A stretch of DNA of 19,478 bases from Xylophilus ampelinus (GCF_901875635.1 NZ_CABFMN010000146.1:1-19478), one strand, 5' to 3'. Shown: positions 1 through 6,990, counted from the first letter of the stretch. The notes: generated by a model not told the origin, from the sequence alone. Translations and numbers: made by a program.

Positions 1-7
1 CACCCGC

Positions 8-1237
8 ATGATTCCATGCGGGCGAAAGGAACCGCCACCTTCAATTCACGCGTTCAGCAGATCTCGGGACATCGCCCTTGTGGGAGCCGGCGCTCCAATG
101 TCCATCCGTGTTGATAGCACGGGCAAGCTTAGCCCGAGCGGTAAGTCATTGATGCCCGGAGTTGAAGATCTAACGAAACAAGCGATTGAAGGTTTAGCCC
201 CAGATCAAAAGCTCGCCGCCGATGCCATCCGTGCCGATCTGGGGGCTGGAGCCAACATTGAGACGATCCTCACCCGAGTCCGTCTACTACAACAAGCACT
301 TGGGCCGGCGAAAGTTCATGGTTTAGATTCGCATGGATATCTTTCGCTTGGCGCAGAAATTTGCAGAAAAATTGGAGAAGTGGTCGGAGCGTCTCTCCCA
401 GCCGAGCGCAATCCGTATGTAGAGCTTGTCTCTTGGATTAGCGGCACCATGCGATCGCATGCAGTAGAAATCTTCACAACTAACTACGACCTGCTCTTCG
501 AGGAAGGCTTTGAACGAGCGCGCGCATCGTACTTCGACGGGTTCACTGGCGGGAACGCACCTTTTTTTGACCCAGTCAGCGTGGCGAGTGACGACTTGCC
601 TCCACGGTGGTCGAGGCTCTGGAAGCTTCACGGATCTCTAGGTTGGGCATTAGAGGGACAGTCTGTAGTGCGCGGCAGGGGACGTACGGCAGCACAGCTT
701 GTCTATCCAGACCATTTGAAGTATGAATTGACCCAAAAGCAACCCTATTCAGCACTTTTCGAGAGGCTCCGACAATTCCTTCTATCGCCAGACACACTAC
801 TTCTCACCACAGGATTTTCTTTCAGGGACGCTCACATCTGTGCGGTGCTCGACGAGTCCTTGGCGATGAACGCCAACGCATCAGTTTTGGCCTTCCAATA
901 TCAAAATCTCGCAGCAGAAGGTCCTGCTTGCAAGCTGGCATATGACCGACCAAACTTGTCTGTGTACGCATCGGACGGCGCAGTAATTGGAGGCGTGAGT
1001 GGGGAGTGGAAACCTGGCGATCCACCGAAGAACTGGGAAGAGATCCGCGCCACTTTCTGGGGTGCGAGATGGCCTAACCAGCCGAGCTCATTTTTGCTCG
1101 GTGACTTCGCGCTGTTCACGAGGTTCTGCGCGCTAGCACAAGCTACCGAACTGAGCAGGCCCACGCAATCCGAACCGGCTCCCGCTGCAGTTGCTGTAGC
1201 CGTCGCGACAGCTGTACCGCAGGAAACACCGCAATGA
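8..1237 (+). CDS. SIR2-like NADase-type protein, effector subunit of a SIR2-HerA antiphage system
   Basis: Predicted SIR2-family enzyme of the bacterial defence type, expected to hydrolyse NAD+ when activated in complex with its HerA ATPase partner. Visible motifs are a nucleotide-binding GAGAP at residues 26-30 (usually GAG-x-S), TTNYD at 157-161, LHG with the catalytic-type His at 207-209, and a late GFSFRDAHI at 269-277; this order is typical of SIR2_2-type proteins. The C-terminal 25 residues are a low-complexity Ala/Val/Pro tail. The stop overlaps the ATG of the HerA gene by 4 bp (ATGA), implying translational coupling. The ATG at 8 is the first in the window, but the frame is open to the left edge, so the true start could lie upstream. 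Base composition is clearly less GC-rich than the genes beyond 3.9 kb, pointing to horizontal acquisition. The family call is firm; NADase activity is inferred from studied SIR2-HerA systems. Confidence 0.85.
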   Translation: MIPCGRKEPPPSIHAFSRSRDIALVGAGAPMSIRVDSTGKLSPSGKSLMPGVEDLTKQAIEGLAPDQKLAADAIRADLGAGANIETILTRVRLLQQALGPAKVHGLDSHGYLSLGAEICRKIGEVVGASLPAERNPYVELVSWISGTMRSHAVEIFTTNYDLLFEEGFERARASYFDGFTGGNAPFFDPVSVASDDLPPRWSRLWKLHGSLGWALEGQSVVRGRGRTAAQLVYPDHLKYELTQKQPYSALFERLRQFLLSPDTLLLTTGFSFRDAHICAVLDESLAMNANASVLAFQYQNLAAEGPACKLAYDRPNLSVYASDGAVIGGVSGEWKPGDPPKNWEEIRATFWGARWPNQPSSFLLGDFALFTRFCALAQATELSRPTQSEPAPAAVAVAVATAVPQETPQ

Positions 1238-3081
1238 ATCCTCAGGACCCAACTTTTCTTGGGGTCGTGGCGTCAGTTGCTGGTCCGACGGTCACGGTTA
1301 GTTTAGGTGCTTCATTGTCTTCGGGAATTGCGCTCATCAAAGGGCACATGTATCGGGTAGCTCAGGTTGGCAGTTTTGTGCGCATTCCCCAGGGCTATCA
1401 GGACTTGTACGGCATCGTCGCAGAAGTAGGCGCCTCGAATGAGCGGACATTCTCAGCAAAGGACGCCGGCGCTAACGGAAAGTGGATGCGCATAGAGTTG
1501 GCAGGAGAGGCAATTGGAGACAGCTTTGAGCGCGGGCTTAGCCAGCTTCCCTCCATAAACGATGCGGTACACATAGTCACAGAAAGCGATTTGAAGAGAA
1601 TCTATGGCACTGACGGTCAAGATCAAATCAAGATCGGATCACTGTCAAGTTCAGAAAATATTCCCGTAAAGCTGTCGCTTGATGCACTAGTAACACGACA
1701 CAGTGCCGTTCTCGGCTCCACCGGATCTGGAAAATCTACAACAGTAGCGAGCTTGCTGCGCTCGATCGCTCGTCCGAATCTCGTCGGCGGTGCACCGGCA
1801 GCGCGGGTATTACTCCTCGATCTTCACGGTGAGTACACATCAGCGCTCGCGGACTTTTCACGAGTCTTTAGTGCAACACCGACACCCGGCCAGCGGCCAC
1901 TTCACGTACCTTTTTGGGCACTTCAAACACAAGACTTGCTGGCTTTTGTTGCCGGCGCTTTAAGCGACAACCATGAGATCGCCTTCACCGACAAGATTCA
2001 GGAGCTGAAGTACAAATCCCTTGAGGACCGACCGCTCGCGGGTTTAGACGCCACGTCATTAACGGTAGATAGTCCTGTACCTTTCAGCCTCAAACAATGT
2101 TGGTACGAGCTGATCGACTTCGAGACGAAGACGTTCAGAGGGAAAGATCGCGATGAGCCAGCGCTGGAGCAGCAAGGCGATCCAGAAAAGCTACTTCCTC
2201 CTCGATACACCATAGCAGCTCTCGGGTCCGCTGGGCCCTTTCTAAATCAAGCGGCCAAAGGGATCCGGCGCCCATTGAATCTGCTACGGTCGCGCCTTCT
2301 GGATCGACGATTTGACTTTCTTCTGCATCCCGGCCCTTGGGGACCGAAGCCCGACGGGACGGTGGACAAAGACTTGGATGAACTACTTGCGCTATGGTTG
2401 GGCCATGAACAGCCGGTCACAATCCTCGACCTGTCGGGCGTGCCAAGCTCTGCATTGCCAATGCTTGTCGCCTCTATTCTCAGAATAGTCTACGAAGCGC
2501 TGTACTGGGGACGGGAAAAATCAGAAGGCGGAGTTAATAGGCCACTGCTTGTGGTAATGGAGGAAGCACACCGGTACCTTGCTGGGGGAAAAGACAACGA
2601 GGCAGCCGCAGCAATCGTCAAGCGAATCGCTAAAGAGGGTCGTAAGTATGGCATCGGAGCAATGGTCGTTTCTCAACGCCCTGCCGAGGTAGACGAAACA
2701 ATTCTTTCTCAATGCGGTACCGTCATCGCGCTACGGCTCTCGAACCCGGAAGATAGATCGCGAGTCAAGGGGGCCCTTCCTGACAACCTGGGAGGTCTAG
2801 TGGACTTACTTCCCGTGCTGAGGACTGGCGAAGCAATCATTGCGGGAGAAGCAGCGCGACTGCCTGTCAGGTGTCGCGTTACGTTGCCCCGGCCAGAACA
2901 CAGGCCGCAAAGCTCAGATCCACAGGTTGCAAGTGCTTGGGCGACAAAACGAGTCGCGGAGGGCTATGACCGGGTTATGGCTTCGTGGCGTGCTCAGCGT
3001 ACCTTAGCTGTAGCACGCGACGTAGCGATTGAACGCAGAGCCATTGACGACAAATTCATCGACGGAGGACAGCATGAATAG
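1234..3081 (+). CDS. herA: HerA-type (DUF87) hexameric ATPase/DNA translocase, partner of the SIR2 protein
   Basis: HerA/FtsK-superfamily ATPase of 615 residues. An N-terminal HAS-barrel-like segment (about 1-140) precedes a RecA-type core with Walker A GSTGSGKST at 161-169, LLLDLHGEY at 193-201 and Walker B LLVVMEEAHRY at 438-448, with tandem Glu residues at 443-444. A sensor-like VVSQRP lies at 478-483 and an Arg-rich RLSNPEDRSR at 501-510. Known HerA proteins form hexameric rings; in SIR2-HerA (Nezha) systems the ring scaffolds SIR2 subunits and controls their NADase activity. The gene overlaps the upstream SIR2 gene by 4 bp and the downstream KTSC gene by 8 bp, so the three form one operon. 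There is no NurA nuclease neighbour, which argues against a housekeeping HerA-NurA repair pair. Its GC content matches the SIR2 gene rather than the rest of the window. Confidence 0.92.
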   Translation: MNPQDPTFLGVVASVAGPTVTVSLGASLSSGIALIKGHMYRVAQVGSFVRIPQGYQDLYGIVAEVGASNERTFSAKDAGANGKWMRIELAGEAIGDSFERGLSQLPSINDAVHIVTESDLKRIYGTDGQDQIKIGSLSSSENIPVKLSLDALVTRHSAVLGSTGSGKSTTVASLLRSIARPNLVGGAPAARVLLLDLHGEYTSALADFSRVFSATPTPGQRPLHVPFWALQTQDLLAFVAGALSDNHEIAFTDKIQELKYKSLEDRPLAGLDATSLTVDSPVPFSLKQCWYELIDFETKTFRGKDRDEPALEQQGDPEKLLPPRYTIAALGSAGPFLNQAAKGIRRPLNLLRSRLLDRRFDFLLHPGPWGPKPDGTVDKDLDELLALWLGHEQPVTILDLSGVPSSALPMLVASILRIVYEALYWGREKSEGGVNRPLLVVMEEAHRYLAGGKDNEAAAAIVKRIAKEGRKYGIGAMVVSQRPAEVDETILSQCGTVIALRLSNPEDRSRVKGALPDNLGGLVDLLPVLRTGEAIIAGEAARLPVRCRVTLPRPEHRPQSSDPQVASAWATKRVAEGYDRVMASWRAQRTLAVARDVAIERRAIDDKFIDGGQHE

Positions 3082-3286
3082 GGATTTTGTACCGTCATCA
3101 ACCATTGTGTCCATCGGATACGACGAGCCGTCGCAGACGCTCGAAGTGGAGTTCAAGCAAGGCGCGGTTTATCAGTACTACAACGTCTCACAGGAGCTTT
3201 TCGACCAGTTGCTTCAAGCTCCGTCTAAAGGACAATTTCTGCACTACAACATTAAGAATTCAAATCCGTTCGCACGGGTAGCCTGA
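3074..3286 (+). CDS. Small KTSC-domain protein, third gene of the SIR2-HerA operon
   Basis: A 70-residue protein consisting almost entirely of a KTSC domain (named after the lysyl-tRNA synthetase C-terminal region). Diagnostic features are an early Ser followed by SIGYD (residues 13-17), a strand pattern ending in VEFKQG (25-30), the aromatic VYQYYNV (32-38), and an Ala-Pro-Ser-Lys-Gly segment (49-53) leading to a C-terminal helix. The ATG at 3074 was chosen over an in-frame ATG at 3029 because GGAGG lies at 3064-3068, five bases before it, and the domain begins here. It overlaps the end of the HerA gene by 8 bp in another frame. The function of free-standing KTSC proteins is not established as far as I know; nucleic-acid or protein binding is plausible. 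Co-transcription with SIR2-HerA suggests an accessory, regulatory or sensor subunit, which is inference. Confidence 0.85.
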   Translation: MNRDFVPSSTIVSIGYDEPSQTLEVEFKQGAVYQYYNVSQELFDQLLQAPSKGQFLHYNIKNSNPFARVA

Positions 3287-3305
3287 TACGTAGATACGTC
3301 GAATC

Positions 3306-3402
3306 TGGCGGAAAGCAGCCGGAGTCGAACCGACCAGGAAGCGGCTGGCGCCCCCCAACCGGGTTTGAAGCCCGGGCGCACCACCGGGTGCGTTTGCCTT
3401 CC
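3306..3402 (-). tRNA. selC: tRNA-Sec (selenocysteine, anticodon TCA), copy 1, CCA encoded
   Basis: Read on the minus strand this folds as a selenocysteine tRNA. It has an 8-bp acceptor stem (5' half at 3395-3402, 3' half at 3310-3317), an anticodon loop with TCA at 3366-3368, a long variable arm, and a T arm containing GGTTCGACTCC. Discriminator G (3309) is followed by an encoded CCA (3306-3308). The extended acceptor stem, UCA anticodon and long extra arm are hallmarks of SelC. The variable arm is one base longer than in copy 2 (CCCCCCAA against CCCCCTA on the plus strand). The 3' end faces the KTSC gene only 19 bp away, so the horizontally acquired defence cassette sits exactly at the tRNA 3' end, the usual integration side of tRNA-targeting islands. 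Confidence 0.9.
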
Positions 3403-3405
3403 ATG

Positions 3406-3427
3406 TGAACGCTCGGTCGAGCGTTCA
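3406..3427. promoter_or_regulatory. Perfect 9-bp inverted repeat just 5' of selC copy 1
   Basis: TGAACGCTC (3406-3414), a GGTC loop, then GAGCGTTCA (3419-3427) form a perfect inverted repeat starting 4 bp from the tRNA 5' end. It resembles the AACG-centred palindromes bound by TetR-family repressors, but no TetR gene is present, and it could equally be a hairpin. A second, imperfect hairpin with a 9-bp stem including one G-T pair follows at 3435-3460. Selenocysteine tRNA copy 2 has neither structure. Confidence 0.45.
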
Positions 3428-3462
3428 TTCATTCGTGACTGCGTGGCGCTGCGCGGTCACTG

Positions 3463-3496
3463 CCCTCACCCAACCCTTTCCCGGAGGGAGAGGGAG
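3463..3496. repeat. REP-like C-rich/G-rich intergenic repeat
   Basis: The segment beginning CCCTCACCCAACCC and ending GGAGGGAGAGGG pairs imperfectly with itself. It resembles a short palindromic intergenic repeat commonly seen in pseudomonads and Comamonadaceae. Recognition is from memory of the motif; only one copy lies in this window, so repetitiveness is not demonstrated here. Confidence 0.5.
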
Positions 3497-3508
3497 CCAG
3501 AGGAGAAA

Positions 3509-3590
3509 GGCGGCGCGCTTCTAGGGGGCGGGCCTCATGTCCTCGCTCTGGGGTCCCTCCGCGCCCCAGCGGGTATTCGGGCGCGGCGGG
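3509..3590. repeat. Conserved block between selC and selB, copy 1
   Basis: This stretch of about 82 bp matches 16302-16384 at roughly 80% by eye. Shared landmarks are GGCGGCGCG, TTCTAGGGGGC, TGGGGTCCCT and a near-identical AGCGGGTATTCGGGCGCG. It lies between selC and selB sequence in both places, so it marks a duplicated selC-selB junction. It contains a TAGAAN hexamer on the minus strand that could be a -10 element for selC, but I see no matching -35. Confidence 0.75.
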
Positions 3591-3684
3591 TGTAGTCGCG
3601 GTCGAAGAACTGGAGGATTTGGATGGCGCGCTCGCGACCGAGTCGCACGGCGTCGCGGAAGTCGCGGACTTCGATGGCACTGGG
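3585..3684 (-). pseudogene. selB: Remnant of the selB 3' end
   Basis: On the minus strand the sequence encodes a fragment reading roughly EVRDFRDAVRLGRERAIQIL followed by QFFDRDYTRR. It closely matches the C-terminal winged-helix segment of the intact SelB at 18641-18743, at about 85-90% nucleotide identity by eye, with a 3-bp deletion that turns FDRVGYTRR into FDRDYTRR. Homology fades beyond 3684, and the last SelB residues (GDAHLLR) are replaced by the conserved block. There is no start codon, GTPase domain or full reading frame, so it is a dead fragment. It directly abuts the conserved block, whereas in the right-hand copy an acyltransferase gene lies between them. Confidence 0.8.
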
Positions 3685-3848
3685 GTGGCTGGGAGTTTCC
3701 CTGCCAGAGCAGGTGCAGACGGCGCAGTCGCCGCGGCCAACGCCCTGCTATGCCGCACGGGTGCAACGCTTTGCCATTGAAACGAAGCCTGCTCAGGGAG
3801 ACTGGATAGACGTGGAACTGTTCGGCGTTGGAAAAGCAGTTCGTGATC

Positions 3849-3877
3849 TTGATTCCGGAATCCGGACGTTTTATAGT
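3849..3877 (+). promoter_or_regulatory. Sigma-70 promoter of the IclR regulator gene
   Basis: TTGATT at 3849-3854 and TATAGT at 3872-3877 are separated by exactly 17 bp, a good sigma-70 match and unusually clear for this GC-rich DNA. Transcription would start near 3884, giving a 5' leader of about 33 nt before the ATG at 3917. Confidence 0.65.
3852..3861. promoter_or_regulatory. Palindromic operator candidate in the IclR promoter
   Basis: ATTCCGGAAT is a perfect 10-bp palindrome overlapping the -35 box and spacer of the promoter, followed at once by CCGGAC. A near-identical ATTCCGGAAC occurs upstream of the aldolase gene at 4874-4883. Occupancy here would block RNA polymerase, which fits autoregulation by the adjacent IclR protein. 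Assignment to this regulator is inference. Confidence 0.5.
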
Positions 3878-3916
3878 GCCGTCAGCGCCACTGGGCCCGA
3901 AGAAGCCGAACATAAC

Positions 3917-4720
3917 ATGACGAGCGACACCAAGAAAATTGCCTCCCCGGATGACAAGAACCGCATTCAATCCTTCGGCAAGATGGCAGACATCCTCGGC
4001 AGCTTCAGCACGGTCGACCGCGCCTTGAGCCTGGCCCAGGTGGCCCAGAACGCCGGGCTGCCGCGCGCCACCACACACCGCATGTTGACCGCCCTGCGCG
4101 AGATTGGCTTCATTCAGCAGGAGGCCCGCAGCGGCCTTTACAGCCTGGGCCTGCGGCTCTTCGAACTGGGCAGTCTGGCGCTGGCCAACATGGACCTGAT
4201 GCGCGAGGCCAAGCCTTTCATGGACCGGCTCTCTCGCCTGGTGGGCGAGACGGTGCACCTGGGTGTCTTCGACGGCTACAACGTGGTCGTCGTCGAGCGA
4301 GAGGAGCCGCAGGAGCGCGCATCCAGCCGCAATCTGAGCGGCACCGAATCGGCGCCGGCCTACTGCACCAGCGTCGGCAAGGCGGTGCTGGCCTTCCAGG
4401 GCGCCGAGGTGATCGACCGCATCGTGGCGGCGGGCTTGCGGCCCTTCACTGCGCACACGCTGACGACCGGGGAGGCCTTGCGCGCCGATCTGGCCGCCGT
4501 CCGCGAGCGCGGGTACTCCATCGACAACTCCGAACACCAGATCTGGGTGCGCTGCGTGGCCGCCCCCATCCGCAATTCAGGCGGCCAGGTGTTCGCGGCC
4601 GTCAGCGTCACCGGCTCGGCCGATCGCATCACCGACGAGCGCACCCACCAGCTGTCCGGCCTGGTGATTCAAACCGCGGATTCCATTTCCAGGCATCTGG
4701 GCTTCGTCGAAGCCGCCTGA
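3917..4720 (+). CDS. IclR-family transcriptional regulator
   Basis: A 267-residue regulator with an N-terminal winged helix-turn-helix (about 24-85, recognition region LPRATTHRMLTAL at 48-60) and a C-terminal IclR effector domain (about 95-262). The effector domain contains the characteristic APAYCTSVGKAVLAF segment (146-160) and ends with a VAAPIRNSGG/VFAAVSVTG core. Such proteins usually bind a small organic acid or aromatic effector and control an adjacent catabolic operon. The ATG at 3917 was preferred because a strong promoter lies just upstream and because the 98-residue in-frame upstream extension runs over the selB remnant. Only a weak GAAGAAG ribosome site precedes it. It is followed 275 bp later by the aldolase gene on the same strand, so it most likely regulates the whole cluster; the ligand is unknown. 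Confidence 0.93.
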   Translation: MTSDTKKIASPDDKNRIQSFGKMADILGSFSTVDRALSLAQVAQNAGLPRATTHRMLTALREIGFIQQEARSGLYSLGLRLFELGSLALANMDLMREAKPFMDRLSRLVGETVHLGVFDGYNVVVVEREEPQERASSRNLSGTESAPAYCTSVGKAVLAFQGAEVIDRIVAAGLRPFTAHTLTTGEALRADLAAVRERGYSIDNSEHQIWVRCVAAPIRNSGGQVFAAVSVTGSADRITDERTHQLSGLVIQTADSISRHLGFVEAA

Positions 4721-4857
4721 GCGTTCGGCTCCCCCAAAGGCCTTTCCAGGCCAACCATCCCGCGCCCCCTTGTGCCACGCCCTTTGGCGCAAGCCATGGG
4801 ACGCGTCGACTCGGGATATTCCCCAGTACGAATCCGTGGATGGGCGCGGCACAATTA

Positions 4858-4907
4858 CGGAACGTTGTACCGGATTCCGGAACGAATCGAGTGACAACGC
4901 AGTTCCG
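4858..4907. promoter_or_regulatory. Candidate IclR operator cluster upstream of the catabolic operon
   Basis: CGGAACG occurs at 4858-4864 and again at 4878-4884, exactly 20 bp apart (two helical turns). The second is part of ATTCCGGAAC (4874-4883), nearly the palindrome found in the IclR promoter. An inverted half-site GTTCCG lies at 4902-4907. All are in the 275-bp gap before the aldolase gene. I could not identify a convincing sigma-70 promoter here, so the transcription start is unassigned. Confidence 0.45.
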
Positions 4908-4995
4908 GTCGCCACCGTCTTCGCGTCGTGCAGCCCCCCGGAGCCCAGGCCCGGCCTGGTCGCCGCCTCCGTCCCAGCCATTCAAAGGATTCCCA

Positions 4996-5901
4996 GTGAC
5001 CTCTTCCACCTCTTCCTCGCTGCGTCAGAAGCTGACGGGCGTGCTGCCTCCCATCACCATGCCCTTCGATGCCAAGGGTGACCTGGTCAAGGGCGGCCTG
5101 AAGGAGCAGATCGACTTCATCATCGGCGCGGGCGCCCGCGCGGTCGTGGCCGGCGGCAGCACCGGCGAAGGCCACACGCTGACCGATGCCGAATACGAAG
5201 CCGTCATGCGCGAGGCCTACGAGGCCACCAACAACCGAGTGCCTTTCGTCGCCGGCCTCATCGTCCAGAGCACGCGCGACGCCATCGTGCGCACCAACCG
5301 CCTGAAGGGCCTGAACATCGAGGCGCTGCAGGTCACGCCCGTGCACTACCTGTTCAAGCCCGATGCCGACGCCACGGTCGAGCACTTTCGCGCCATCCAC
5401 GACGCCACCGGCATCCCGATCCTGATCTACAACGTGATCCCCTGGAACTACCTCAGCATCGACCTGATGCTGCGGATCATGGACGAGGTGCCGGGCGTGG
5501 TCGGCATGAAGCAAAGCGGCGGCGACCTGAAGTCGGTGTCCGACCTGCTGCTGCGCTGCAAGCCCGACAACCTGGTGCTGTCCGGCGTCGACGCGCTGCT
5601 GTACCCCGGCTTCTGCCTGGGCATGCACGGCGCCATCACCGCGCTCACCAGCGCCGTGCCCGGCGTGATCGTCAAGCTGCAGAAGTGCGTCGAGGCGGGT
5701 GATCACCAGACCGCCAGGGAACTCCACTTCAAGCTCAACGCGCTGTGGAACAGCCTGAACCACGACAACCTGCCGGCCTGCGTGAAGTACATCCAGCACC
5801 TGCAAGGCGTGTCGATGTTCGAGCCCCGCGCTCCGATGATGCGCGTGAGCGACGAGCAGAAGGCGCTCATCAAGAAGAACCTGCAGCCCCTGCTGGGCTG
5901 A
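4996..5901 (+). CDS. DHDPS/N-acetylneuraminate lyase-family aldolase
   Basis: A class I (Schiff-base) aldolase of the DapA/NanA superfamily, 301 residues, a (beta/alpha)8 barrel. It shows the 2-oxoacid-binding GGSTGEGHTL loop at 53-62, the catalytic Tyr in YNVIP (Y145) and the Schiff-base Lys in GMKQSGGD (K172). Family members reversibly condense or cleave pyruvate (or another 2-oxoacid) with an aldehyde, or dehydrate sugar acids. The GTG at 4996 was chosen because AAAGGA at 4984-4989 is well placed and the homology begins soon after; the longer in-frame extension lies in the regulatory gap. As first gene of a catabolic operon with a DhaK/DhaL kinase it is unlikely to be the lysine-biosynthetic DapA. 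A plausible role is cleaving a 2-oxo acid into pyruvate and a carbonyl fragment handled by the kinase. Confidence 0.9.
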   Translation: MTSSTSSSLRQKLTGVLPPITMPFDAKGDLVKGGLKEQIDFIIGAGARAVVAGGSTGEGHTLTDAEYEAVMREAYEATNNRVPFVAGLIVQSTRDAIVRTNRLKGLNIEALQVTPVHYLFKPDADATVEHFRAIHDATGIPILIYNVIPWNYLSIDLMLRIMDEVPGVVGMKQSGGDLKSVSDLLLRCKPDNLVLSGVDALLYPGFCLGMHGAITALTSAVPGVIVKLQKCVEAGDHQTARELHFKLNALWNSLNHDNLPACVKYIQHLQGVSMFEPRAPMMRVSDEQKALIKKNLQPLLG

Positions 5902-5989
5902 CGAGCCGCGGCCGGCCGACGTGCCCGGCCAGCCGAAGAAGAACGCTGGGGCGCGACGCCCCGGCCCGCGAGACCCCTGGAGACGACGC

Positions 5990-6988
5990 TTGAAGAAGAT
6001 CCTCAACGCCCCCGCGGCCTATGTCGACGAGATGCTCGAAGGCCTCTGCGCCGCGCATCCCGAGGCCTATCGCCTGCTCGGTGACGACCGCCGCGTCATC
6101 GTGCGCGCCGGTGGCCCGGTCCCGGGCAAGGTCGGCATCGTCACGGGTGGCGGCTCGGGGCACCTGCCGGTGTTCCTGGGCTACGTGGGCAAAGGCCTGC
6201 TCGACGGCTGCGCCGTCGGCAACGTGTTCGCCGGCCCGCGCGTGGCCGATTGCCAGCTGGCCATGGCGCAGTGCGATGGCGGTGCCGGCGTGCTGGCGCT
6301 CTATGGCAACTACGGCGGCGACCGCATGAACTTCGACATGGCCCAGGAATTCCTGGAACTCGAAGGCAAGGACATCGCCGCGCTGCGGGTGGCCGACGAC
6401 GTGGCCAGCGCGCCGCCCGAGCAGCGCGAGAAGCGCCGCGGCGTGGCCGGCCTGGTGCTGGTCTACAAGGTGGCCGGTGCCCGTGCTGCCGCCGGCGGCA
6501 GCCTGGCCGAGGTCACGGCCGCCGCGAAGAAGGCGGCCGATGCGGTGCGCTCGATCGGCGTGGCGCTCACGCCCTGCATCGTGCCCGAGTCGGGCAAGGC
6601 CACGTTCGAGATCGCCGACGACGAGGTCGAGTTCGGAATGGGCATCCATGGCGAGCCCGGCATCTGGCGCGGCAAGCTCAGAACGGCCGACGCGCTGGCC
6701 GACGAGATGCTTGACCGCCTGCTGCCCGAGCTCAACGCCGTGCGCGGCACCCGCATGGCCATCCTGGTCAACAGCCTCGGCGCCACGCCGGCCGAGGAGC
6801 TGTACATCTTGTACCGCCACATTGCCCGGCGCCTGGGCGACCTCGGCGTCACGCTGGTGATGCCCCTGGTCGGTCGCTACGCCACTTCGATGGAGATGGC
6901 CGGCGCCTCGCTCTCGCTGATGCCGCTGGACGACGAGCTCGAGGCCTTGCTCAAGGCCCCGGCCGACTGTCCGTTCTGGAAGGTCTGA
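5990..6988 (+). CDS. dhaK: DhaK-like ketose kinase, substrate-binding subunit
   Basis: A DAK1-domain protein of 332 residues, the subunit that binds dihydroxyacetone or a related short ketose. The three residues known from E. coli DhaK are conserved: the His that forms a hemiaminal with the substrate (MGIHGEPG, H220), the His in GGGSGH (H58) and the Asp in NYGGDRMNF (D111). Residues around them differ from classical DhaK: the usual HEPxHxGYVG is HLPVFLGYVG, suggesting a changed pocket and perhaps a four-carbon ketose or branched substrate. I chose the TTG at 5990 because GGAGAC lies at 5979-5984 and the family N-terminus (KKILNAP) begins there; an ATG at 5921 has no obvious ribosome site. The stop is 2 bp before the DhaL gene. 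Confidence 0.9.
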   Translation: MKKILNAPAAYVDEMLEGLCAAHPEAYRLLGDDRRVIVRAGGPVPGKVGIVTGGGSGHLPVFLGYVGKGLLDGCAVGNVFAGPRVADCQLAMAQCDGGAGVLALYGNYGGDRMNFDMAQEFLELEGKDIAALRVADDVASAPPEQREKRRGVAGLVLVYKVAGARAAAGGSLAEVTAAAKKAADAVRSIGVALTPCIVPESGKATFEIADDEVEFGMGIHGEPGIWRGKLRTADALADEMLDRLLPELNAVRGTRMAILVNSLGATPAEELYILYRHIARRLGDLGVTLVMPLVGRYATSMEMAGASLSLMPLDDELEALLKAPADCPFWKV

Positions 6989-6990
6989 GC

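Noticed and set aside
3306..3402. A 95-bp direct repeat with 16083-16175, first taken as attL/attR sites or a mobile-element end
   Set aside because: The repeat folds as a complete tRNA-Sec with TCA anticodon, so it is a duplicated gene; the flanking homology also extends beyond an att core.
3365..3595. A 76-codon plus-strand open frame across selC copy 1 and the conserved block
   Set aside because: It runs through the tRNA and repeats, with no ribosome site or recognisable protein.
3623..3916. A 98-residue N-terminal extension of the IclR protein
   Set aside because: It overlaps the selB remnant and the sigma-70 promoter, and IclR homology starts only after the ATG at 3917.
4855..6006. A 383-codon open frame on the minus strand
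   Set aside because: Antisense to the aldolase gene, repetitive His/Val/Asp composition, no family features.
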